Below are positions 14,101 to 26,100 of a stretch of DNA of 64,000 nt, piece after piece. The stretch comes from Gyrodactylus bullatarudis (taxonomy: Eukaryota > Platyhelminthes > Monogenea > Gyrodactylidea > Gyrodactylidae). The position numbers and the translations under genes are program-made. The stretch spans positions 170,830 to 234,829 of the forward strand of contig SSNU01000187.1 in assembly GCA_012064415.1 (NCBI GenBank), in the 5' to 3' direction. Under the pieces are notes generated by a model. The model saw only the letters and a program-made list of their open reading frames with translations, was not told the DNA's origin and ran no database searches. Within the stretch, counting starts at the first letter, position 1. Every line of letters begins with the position of its first letter.

Positions 14101-17100
14101 TCAGGAATAAAATTATTTGCATGATGAAATGAGCTGATAATTTGCTGGTACAGAAAAAAAACCAATCGGGTCAAAATTAAGCGATTTTTGAATTTCGAAA
14201 ATGCGCCAAATCTTTTCATCTTTCGAGCTCAAAAAGTGCTCAAATGCTAAGTTAATTATGCAATTTTACTAGTTATTTTAAGAAGAGTGGTGCTCTAACT
14301 CACTCGGGCCCTTTCTGATATATAACATAATTATGAGATTATGACACTGTTTTATTGAAATTTTCAAGAATATAGATTGATTTATACTCAATATTTGAAT
14401 ATTGATTAGGATTAAATGAATGATCCACAAAACGTTCTTGCTTTTAATATTTTATGTATGTACTTTGAGATATATAATAATCAAGCCATGTTTTTTTTAC
14501 CTCTATTCCCTTTTATTCACTTGTTCTCTCTTGCTGTGTTCGTAACATAAGTTAGAAAGAGAAACAACAATTTCATTAACTCATCCATTATAAATCGATA
14601 ATTAACGAAGCATAATATGGATATTTGGATAAAACAATAATGTAGATTGAAAAAAAATTAAGTTTATCAATTATTACATGAATATAAAAGATTCTATAAA
14701 TATGCACTGAAATTTATTTTATTCCTACTTTATAGAGTTAAGGATTAAAGTAATTAAAAATTTAATGGACAAGCTTCCTTCTAGTCTAAACTTGTATTAA
14801 TGTTTATGTCAATTTCATTTCTAGTTACAAGTTACTACACTATGTTGATTTTTTCACTTCTGAGCACTGAGTTCCTTAAATTCTATGAGTTTTCAGTAAA
14901 ATAAATCAGTAAAAAGAATTTGAAAATTTACTTTTATAAAGCTATTCTCGATGAATTTGCGAATATCGGATTTTAGAAAAATCTTATTTTTTAATCAAGA
15001 TCTCTAATTTTTGTAAAAAAATAAAAGACATTTAAAATAAGAGTTTGCGCGATTTTAATTTTTTTATTAACTTTGAGTTCAATCAATTTGGTGATTTTAA
15101 GGTGAGAAAGAAATCAAAGTTGTTGGGGTATTTCCAAAAGAAGTATGCCCATGGGGTTTTTATTCAGAATTAGTATATTTTTAGATTACAAAATCAGAGC
15201 TAGAACTTTTAAATTTTGGTTGATCAATAAATTCGAAATTTTCGATTTCCCACAATAATGATGAATTTTTGTGAATTTCTGTAGTCTAATTCGAATTCTT
15301 CGTCTAATACTGATCTCGAATATCTGCATTTAACTCCTTCAAATCCTTGGAATCGACAAAAATTTTGGATTCGAAAAAGTGGAAATTTGGTGCATTTTCG
15401 AAATTCGAAAAACGGTCTAATTTTGGCGAGATTGAATTTTTTTATTTTCAACACTTTTTGGCTTATTTCATCATGGAATTCGAAAAATAAATTTTTTCCT
15501 GACTTTCCGGAGAAAAATATTGAGTTAAAAAAAGTAAATTCTCATGTTTCATTTTTATCCTTTGATCTTACTTTAACACGGTGTTCTGCTTGATTAAAGA
15601 AAATAATTTTTAAAATTAGTTAAAATTAATAAAAAATCTATTATTGGTTATTTTTCAGGATCACCAATAGGAAAGAAGACCAGAAATGTTTGTAGAGATT
15701 TTAGGAAAATCTCCATTTACGTTTAAAAGTCTACTTCCCATGTCTCGATTTTTATACTGCTTGGAAATGGATAAATTAAGAAGATCCAAGATCAGGTCAA
15801 TAAATGAATAAGAATAATTATTTTCTTAGTCTCATGATGATTCTGAAATATAAAGTTGGATTCCTCTCACACCTCGAAATCAACAAAAATGTTCAGTTTT
15901 AAAAAATGGAAAACCGCGCAAAGTTTCTCCAGTTTTTCCGAATAAACGACATGAAACGGTGAAAGTTTAGCTTAAATCGGTTTCCAATAGATCTTCAGAA
16001 AATGTCTGGGCCTTGATGATAAAAATCCTAAATTTCGTAGATTCATCGAAAACTAAAATTAAATTAACAATGATTATCGATTTCAATATTTCAACATTTC
16101 CTGATGATTCATAACTTATGAATAATAAGTTTTATAATGTTTTCCATTGTCCTTGTGACTCGCAAATCTATGGAATTAGAAATTCCTGTGTATTGATACT
16201 GAGTATAATTCTATAAATTTGATGATATAACATCAAGGATAAGAGTAAAGCGAAACAAACTTAAGGAATGGATTACTACAGAGTTTGTAGGATAGAGGTT
16301 AAAATTTAAGTTGTGTTATCTTTCTTAGTCACTTGACACACCATAATGGGACAGTTGCCTAAGAAAAATATTCCAAAAACAAAAATACCTTTAGAAAATC
16401 AAAAAATTGTGATCATAAAGCTATTCATATCGACCATTTATATGGAATAAACACAGTTATACCCTCAAATGACAATAAAAATTTGTTATACTGAGGCTAT
16501 TTGATGTGAAGATGAGATTTGATACTGTTTTTATAAAAATATCAACATCTTTCTCCGGATAGTCAGGAACACAAGTATTTCTCGGATTTCACTATGAAAT
16601 AAGTTAATAGAAAACAAGAAATTATGATAAATACTGGACCTGATGAAAGTTATGTTTTGTTTGAATTTTGGATAAGCAATAAATTTCCACTTCTTCAAAG
16701 TTTGTTCTTAAATTTTTATTGATTTCAGAGAATTTAAGCAATTAAATGCCGATATTTGAGATCAAATCAGACAATTTTTAGAAGTTAAGATGAATTTCTC
16801 ATTTTTAACTGAAAGTTAAACTTCTAAATTTTGTGTTATTTTTCATCATTTTACTTGAGAATTCAGATGGTTGGATTTCCCACATGAATCAGAAATTCAA
16901 AGAAAAGCCAAAATTTAGCCTGATTGAATATCAAAAAACTTGTGGACTCATTTCAAGAAATAATTTTGTTCCCGTGCATCCGGAGAAAAATATTGATTTT
17001 TTTATAAATTCTCATCTCCACATCAACTCGCTTTATATGGAAGGTATTCAAGTAATTTCTTCATTGTACAAAATTCTCCTTAATCATATCGAGACATTTT

Positions 17101-20100
17101 TTTACTATTCCTTATGGTGAAACATTTCATAGATCATCTAGGATCAGCAACAGCTCTGAATGAATTGGATAGATTTACATTTTCAAGACTTTTTCTTGCA
17201 TATGATAATCCCCCCCTTTGTCATACAAAATTGAGGGGTGGAAATGAAATTTCAATACATTGTGAATTTCTTTCCAGAAAATCATTCTTGAGTGACACAT
17301 ACAATGTATTATGAATGAGAAATGTTCACTACTGTGGTCAGACTCACATTAAACTTTAATATGAATAGAGTTAATTTGAATAAAATCGATGAGCCTTCAT
17401 AAAAAAGAATATCCCAAAATCTGAGGAGTGAGTGAATTGGCAAATGTCCAGCGTAAAGTGTTACAAACCATGGTAATGTGATCATTGGGATATCTGAAAA
17501 GAGAGGAGATTTATTGTTTTCTAATGGCATTAAATTTTTATTCAGTAAACTAAGAGTAGGCAAAATTTCATGAAGATTTCTTGTCTTGAATGAAATAAAT
17601 GGACTAACCAGATAATGAGAGGAAAATATCAGTATCAATAAAACTTCCTATTGTTGAGATCAATTAGAATTAATTGAATGAATTTATAAATTTAAAAACT
17701 CAAGTTGACCAATACCCAATGACCGATGAGAATCAAGCGGTGATCCTGAAAACCTGATTCCTTTCACATCTTGAAATCACCAAAAAAATTTCTTCTCTTA
17801 AATCTGTGAGATTGTGCCTTTTGAACCGGTTTTCAAAAAACCTTTGAGAGCATGACAAAAAAATAGATTATTCTGTAAAAATCATAAATCTCTAAATTCA
17901 TCGAGAATAGATTTATATTAATTAAAATACAAAAAAGAAAGAGAGATCAATGATACGAATTTTATTATTTTTGAGAAAAATTAATTTCTTATTTTCTGGA
18001 TGATAATAAATCATTTAGATGAGAGCCTAATTATATTTCGAGTATATTATGGTACTGAGCAGCGATCAATCATAAGAATATTTTATAGATCAAGGAAAAT
18101 TTTCCCATTAGAAGAAGTCATAATTGAACTTAGTTGATAAAAGCTTTTCATGCAGTCAGGTCAGGACTCAAGCTAGATATAAAGCTATTATATAAAGCTC
18201 TGGGTGTTCGAATTATATAAATTCTAAAGTGTTGAGCTTGCTTTCTAACTGGACAATATTCTGGTTTATATTGATCGTGTATAATAAACCATAAAATGAC
18301 GTAATCATTAGACAGGCCAGCAAAGATCAAGTGATATTATAATAACGTCTCTCAGGAAATATAATTTTAAACTCTTTTTATGTTTTTATTCATCTATTTC
18401 GATCCATTATTTAGTAATGCATATAGAATATATATTATAGATTCATAAGTTCTAAAGAGAAAAATTTAACGTTGGTCTTTAAGAATTTTGAATACAAGGA
18501 ATTTGTTGTGAAGATTTGAAATGGAATCTTTTTTGATGAATTAAGATGTTGATTAGAATTTCTATCATGTCATCTATGAACAAATTGAGTGTCATGTAAA
18601 AACTTTTAGCTAGCTTTTAATTATTCCTTAACAGATTTTAGTAATAGTAAAGCTAGGTAGCATCAAGATGGGAATTTATGAATTTTACAAAATTCTCAAT
18701 TATTTCAGCAATAAATCGAATTCGATCTAGATTTTTTGGAATCTAGATCTTGAGGCCCAATATAAAAAAAGACATGTATCAAATCTCGAATTAGCGCCAA
18801 ATTCCCACTTTTTAAACTTGAAAGTTTTTGTTGATTTCTAAGTGAAAGAATGATCTTTTTTCAGGATAACAATTACTCAAAGAAATCGAATATACTGAAT
18901 CATATTTTGAGAATCACCCCCTTCATCATAGTTTGAAAATTGTATTCCTATTTCATGCAAGGATTTAGAGTTTGCTAAAATAATTAATTTTCTTGATCTT
19001 GATCAAAGTTTTAAAGTTTTAGATCGGTCTATTTTCATCCTAACGTCGTAGAACTTACAAGTCTTATTTTTTTGGTCTTTAATCTAAAAGCTCGAAATTT
19101 TCTATCAATTTCACGCAAAGATTACGAAAACCAATCGAAATGTTTGTTGCTAATTAGTGTGGGTCCCATACACTGTAAGTTTATGAATAACATATTCCAC
19201 TGCTTCAGAAATTTTGATGAAGACTGGTTTGAATTTCATATCATTAGAATTAGAATGTTTAACGGTTAAACTTTAACCCCTTCGAACCCGTTACAATGCA
19301 GAAATCGCCTAAAACTGTCGATTTAGAGGTCGTATACGACCTCTGGGATCGTAGGGGTTAATAAATTATGTTTTGAATACTTGAGAAAAATATTAAGTCT
19401 TTTTTCCAGACCTTACGCTGAAAATAATTTTCCTTGCTCTAAAAACTCATCTTAAGGTTATATTTTTTGAGACCCTAATGATCATTTTTACTTCTTGAAA
19501 ATCGATGAAATTTCGATTATTTAAGATCCCTGAAAAATTTTATTGTGATAAACAGTTTCCTTGTTTTATTGTGATCTTAGAAATCAACATAAAAAGTTCC
19601 AACTCCAAGTTCAGAAAATTGAGGATCTTGTAAAAAATCATAAATTCCCATCTTCATATCAAATAGGTTCATGAAAATTGATTTGAGACGAGTGGATGAA
19701 AGGGTTAATTAGTTCCAAGAGTCTAATTTAAAGTTTTCCAACTAAGGAACTTTTACAAGTAAAATGAAAGACCAACTGGGATAGAATAGAAAGAGAATTT
19801 TTCCATCATCAATAATGCATCTCACATCGTCTCTATTGCCTGTTCACTATTTTTTTCTCTATCTATCTTTTTCCCCTTGATCATAGATACATTCCGCTTT
19901 GTCTGTTTTTTTCATCTTCTTCTTGTATCTCACCCAGTGTTCCCTTTTTCTTGCTTATACAAAAAATTAATTACTTTGTTGAAAGAAGCAAATAGAGAGC
20001 ATTTCTATCAGACACCAAGAATACAGGATTCTTGCCTTCGTTCTCCTTTGGATGAATAAAATTGAAAGAAAATGAATCTCTTTCAAAATAGACAATATAT

Positions 20101-23100
20101 GGAATTTAACGACTTTTGTGAGTTCATTCTTTTAGTTTGCTGAATTTTCAGTAGAAATATAGTAAAGTTTTGTTAATTAAAAAAAATTCAATTTAATTGA
20201 TGTGATTAAAAGTTGTTTTAATTTTTTTAGATAAACGTTCTAAATATTTGACTACATTTTCAGAAAAACACCTTTCCCACAAGCAACTTTGGTTAGTATC
20301 AGTGAAGAACTATCTTTATGATTAATACATATTTTTATAGCTAAATAAAGTTCTCTTCTAATGAAGGATGAAGGAAGTATTTTAACCGTCTTTCGGTTCA
20401 AGTTATGGCTTGAGAAAGTGCTGTGTTCCACAGGTGAAACAATGACGCATGAAGGGTTAATCATTATATTTTCTTCGAGAAATAGCACTTTAATGCTAAA
20501 AATATTCCATAATTTTTAATCTTTCTCATTTTAAATTTTCAAAAAAGTTATATCAGTGTGCACTAGGCTAGGATAAAATTCTTTTTTGTCCAAACAGCTC
20601 ACGACAACAGTACTTACTTACAGATCATGTTTCGCATATTTTTAAAGCGTAAAAGTTATCTTTCATTATAATAAAACAACGAAATTCGCCATGCAGGCCC
20701 TCTTGATGATAAGATTACTTTTTTTGAAGAAAAAACTTTAAAAAGTCATTAAATGGCCAAGATACTGAGGATTTTAGTGATTTCGTAGTAAAAATTCATT
20801 GAAATTTGAGCAGCGATTTGAAAAATTCTGGATTTTTAAAACTGAATGACGTAATGTTTTTTCGAAACATGTTTTAATACAAAGTAATGCTTAAAATTGA
20901 TAGTTCCATCAGAAAAGTACAAATATAAAGCTAAAAATTTCACCCTACCCTAGTGTGCACTCCTCAAAGATCAGAATCGACTGTGTGACTTCAACTTTGA
21001 TTAACTAGAAGAGGATATTTTTCTGCAGGAAAGCTGCTAATTTTTTATATCAATTGTGATATCGAAATTATATTTGAAAAAGGGGAATTTTGAAAATAGT
21101 TTACGTTTGTAATAATACATTTCAAGATTAGTTTAAATTGAAGGGAAGGTAACTCTGGTATCCTAAAGTCAGTTGTAATTATTCAGTATATTTATTCTAC
21201 CATGAAAATATTTAGTTTTTTTTCAGTTTACTTTGGATGAAAAGGAAAAATCAATAAACAGAAAGATATAATTTACCAAATATTGATATCTTTTTCACTG
21301 TCCATCCTTTTTCACAAGTAGATGATCAACCGTTAACTTTTCCAATAACTTGGGTTACAAATGGTTATTTACTTTAATTTGAATGGGAGGCATACAGTTT
21401 TACACATATGTAAGAAATAGATCAACATGTCTGGGTAAATCGTTATATAAAAAAAGTTATCAGTTTCTATACCCGAGAACGATATTGCATAATATTATTG
21501 AATCCATCTGTTATTTTGTTCGAATAACCATAAAATCTCTTTGCTGAGAAGCAACATTTAATGTCTAAGGAATGAGATGGTTGATATTTTCATAAATTAA
21601 AAAATTCATAATTAGCCAAAAAATATCAAATGATCCTGCTACTTATTTTGATAAATCAAGTTTATAATTTTCATTAAAATTATGTTTTTAATTCAGAATA
21701 TCTTTTCTGTTGGCTTCCAATTTTATTTTTTGAAGAGATATTTAAAGTTTCGAAAAAATAGGTTGAGTTAGAATCCTGTAGTACTAAAATGTGTCTCTCT
21801 CTTTAGTTGTACGTGTTTTGCACTCACTGATGTCCAGAAAAGAGAGAGGGAATAGAATGTTGCAAAAGGCTTTAGAGATTAAACAACTTCATGAATAGTT
21901 TGGTGACAACTGACGAGGAATTGATTTCCAAAAGATCCCAGCCGTAAGAGATCTTGGAATTAGGTTGACGAAAATTTATAATCATCTATAATCTATAATT
22001 ATAGTCATTTAGGGCGATGCAATAGACGAATATATTCTTTAAAGAGTCTTTCTCCCTCAGTATCCATCTGTTTTGCTTTCTCCAACATGAATTAATAAAA
22101 GGGTGAAATGAATCAACTCAAGACACAAAATCATAAATTCCTGATTTCAGGAAAAAAGTACTAAATATGATCTCAAGACTATTGGAAAATGTGTTGAAAG
22201 AAATGGTGATTATTTTGTTTCATATAATAAGGAAATGTTTAGATAAGATTGAAGAGAGTTCTGAGTACAAGCCTAGAAGAAACGTCTGGAAGAGACTTTG
22301 GAGAAAGGTCGTTTATATTCCAATTAAATCTAATTTTAATAATATTCGTTGTGTTGTATATTTTACATTCTCATTCATTTTATATTTTAAAGAAAAACTT
22401 TTTATCAAACATACTTGGCCAACTTTTCAGACAACCTACATTTTTTAACAAGACTGAGCTACAATACATTCTTTAAGCAATGCATCAACAATATAGATTC
22501 TACATTCTCATGAGAATAATAATTATAATTTTAGATTATAATCTAATCAGAAGGGAATAAAATTTTGAAATTAGTTGATTAACTCTTTGATTTGTATACA
22601 TAGACAATGCGTGATAATAAATCAATTCTTCATTCATTAATTTCACATGTTGAAATGGAGCTGGATATTGAGTGAGGGAACAGAGAGAGAGAGAAAGTGG
22701 GATCTCTGGAATCACTTCTGATTTTGATCTCTATAGTTCACTACCCCCTCCCTCTTCCTCATCCCTTCTCTCTTGCTTTGTGTTTATTTCTATACTATTT
22801 TTATAGGCTATCCATTTCTCTCAGTGTTACTTGAGTTTAATCCTCGTCTATTTGCAAGAGGATGGATACATTTACAATCTGCAGTTTGTTTTAATTACAG
22901 ATTGTTTTCAAAGTCGGTAGGATTAAAATTTCAACAATTCGATTCTCTAATCCAGTACAAAAAACACATTAATCACATGTTAGCGTAAATATTGAAACTC
23001 CCTCGTGAGTTTTGAAACTCACGAATATTTTCGTGAATATTGAAACTAGTTTCTAAATTCACGGTTTGGAATACATTTCTATCGCATCGGGACCAAGCAT

Positions 23101-26100
23101 GAAATAATAAATGGATGGTTCTCTACCAATGAATTTACTGTTCTTCAAGAGAAAGTCATTTCATCTAATCAAATTCCCGCCTTTTCTTTAAGGACAATTT
23201 CTGGATTCGAGTCAAAATTTGGTAGCCAGCGTTTCATTAAATGTGATTGCAAGCTAAATTGCAAGACAAATAGATGCAAATGCATGCGTCAAGACCTACT
23301 TTGTAACTCGAAGTGTCATAACAGTAGTCCTTGTAGTAATAAGTGAAAAAATTTTAGTTTAATAAAAGGTTATTAAACTAATATTATTGATTCATATCAC
23401 TGAGGAGTTTAAGTTTTTCAACTTTGAAAATTATTTCAAAATATATTGATAGATATTTGAAAATTTAGTTTAGTTTCAATACTCACTGGGGGGTTTCGAA
23501 ACTCACGAGTTTCAATACTCACGAAAACCGTGAATTTAGAAACTAGTTTCAATATTCATGAAGATATTCGTGAGTTTCAAAACTCATGAAGAATTTCCAA
23601 TTAAGGTATTAATCGTATGGATAATTCTGGAAATATATGTCTTAGACTCAAATCTAATCTATCAGAAAGTTCAAAATTTTCATCATATATCTTTAAATTA
23701 AAAAGAGTGTATAATAAAGATCTGAGCTCTGCCATTCGTGAAACAGGTTTTATACTGATTCAAATGACGTTGATTTTTTTCAAAATATTAATTTTTGGTT
23801 AAAATTTTTTTTATTGGAAACCTATTTCCCAGGGTCATAGATGGAAAGTAAGATAACTTTTATCGAATAATCATACCTATAGAATTTAAATATGCAATCG
23901 CCTCCATCTGCAAAAGCTTCAAAGAATAAAAATTACTCAGTATTCGATCGATACCTCCTGAACTAAAAATAATTGCGTTAAAATATAGATTCGTAATCAG
24001 CGTATTCATAGATTTTTAAAATTAACATCATTTTATCTCTGAACAGTTTCGATTAAAATTCAGAAGTGAATAACAACCTGATTTTGGAATCCCTTTAGAG
24101 TTATTGAGATTTTTTAGTAGATGAAATTAGGATTTACTCACCAATGTTATGAGATAGTAAGTGATTTGTTAATCTGGGCAAGCACCTTTTCATCAAGTCA
24201 ACAAGCACTAGTTGATCTGTTTGAATGCCTAATAATGACTTTGAAGAGTAATAAGATGGCGGCAAAACATCCTCGATAATTGAGCACATCATCCAAAATG
24301 TCGTCTCTTCCTCCATGAATAATAAAAGTGTGGCCGTAATCTGTTATTTTTAATTTTAAAAAAATAAATTATCTTACTGGAAATTTTCTGATTCTTTCAG
24401 ATACCTAATATTTTCCATCCTACTAACTAATAACCTCTCAGAGCAAGATTCCAAATTGATCTAAATTCTCTCCCCTAATAAATGACATAATACCATTCTC
24501 AAAATACTTGATAAATTATGTACCCAAAGAACACAATTGATGAATAACTATATTTTTACTAATGATATAATCATGCATAGCAAATATTTGTGATAATAAA
24601 ACTTTAAATTCTATAGAAAAATCATGATACATCTATTTAATACTACAAACAAGAATAGACTAAATTTTCTAATTCATTAATCAAGATAGAATTAGGAAAT
24701 TTTGTAAAATAATTCCAACAAACCATTCCAAGACCTTGGCAATATCCAATGTCGACATAGAGGAAAGCGAGAGCTCTCAGAATCCTTCGGAGTCTGGGAA
24801 TTCCAATTGAATTGACATCACTGAAGCATACATTAGTTGGCATAGTTCGTAGGAGATCCTTTTGAAAAAAAATGTTAATCAATTTTTAGGGTGAGATAAA
24901 ATCTCTTTTTCGATTGATTTTTGTGTCAATTTTTTGTTCCTCGTCTTTAAACAGAGAGTGATGAATATTTATGATCAATTTATTTATGAAAATTCTAACT
25001 AATTTGCCCACAAAAACACTAAGAGAGAATATCAACATAAATCACTGACTTTTTCAATTTGTTTAAAGTCGGCGGAAATTTCCTCATTGCTAGCCTGGAC
25101 AATATCAAGATATTTTTCTGGTGGAACTTTCTGTGATGCTTTAGTCTTTTTTTCAATTGACCCTAAGATTCTGGGCCAAAGTTGTGGACGTATAGTATGC
25201 GGGATACCTTTTGTTGAACTTGTAATTCGATAATCTGAATTATTTTAGATATAATAATTAAAATGACGAATTGTAAATTGATTATTTATAATTTTCTACA
25301 ATCTTGAATAGATACTATAGAGTAGGGTAATACAGAATATTCTTTTTCCGAACAACTTTATTGGCGATTTGCTAATTTGGACTTCTCTACACAGAAAACG
25401 AGAATTTCAAAAATTAAATTTAAAAATTTTATCGTTCTGGTACCCATAAATCCTATTTTCCCAAAATTCTTCAAATAGGAACAAAAAATGTATATCAGAA
25501 CAAAATTTAAAATATTCAATTCACTTAAATTTACAAAATGAACATTTGGATCCGTCAGAGACATATTTCACTTTTTATTCATTTTTATTCCAACATAGAT
25601 TGATAAAAGAAGATCAAAGTGAACGTGGAGAACTATCGAAATGAATTCTTAAAGTAGACTTGATTCTTAACTAAAGAAGAAGATACTCATTTTATTTCAA
25701 ATTTTATTTTTTATGGGATCATTAAAGGTTTAAATTCAAAACTCGATAACTATTTAAAATATCTAAATTTTTCTTTCAATTATAGACAAATTATCAAATC
25801 TCATTTAAACAGGATAAACCTTTCATCTATAGATCCATATGAACGTTGATTTGTGAAAAGAAAAGCATACGTCAATAGTCCATGAACCACGAGTACTATT
25901 TTCTTTAAAAGTTCCATCCGTCTCAACATGTTAAAATCATCTTAAAAACACTCAAGCCGAGATCTAGTCATGGGAGGTAACTGTACATCATATTTTATTT
26001 TTCAGTAAGTGGTACTTACTGAGTGCTGAACCAAACCTATTTTAGTGAAATTAATTAACTATTTTTTTATTTTCGAAAAAAATTAAAATTTGAAAGTCTA

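Larger units (their letters stand above)
17494..24141. other. SGSM3 intron 5 (6648 nt), transposon debris
   Basis: Contains a piggyBac-type MITE (19273-19361), a TIR element (20555-20961), a transposase fragment (22151-22246) and a GINGER derivative (22993-23599). No host gene is supported; the short open frames are chance or repeat-derived. Confidence 0.5.

Noticed and set aside
16833..17120. 95-codon plus frame as a gene
   Set aside because: It shares the PEKNI...NSH string with another frame at 15387-15593 and lies in dispersed repeat DNA, so it is a repeat read-through.
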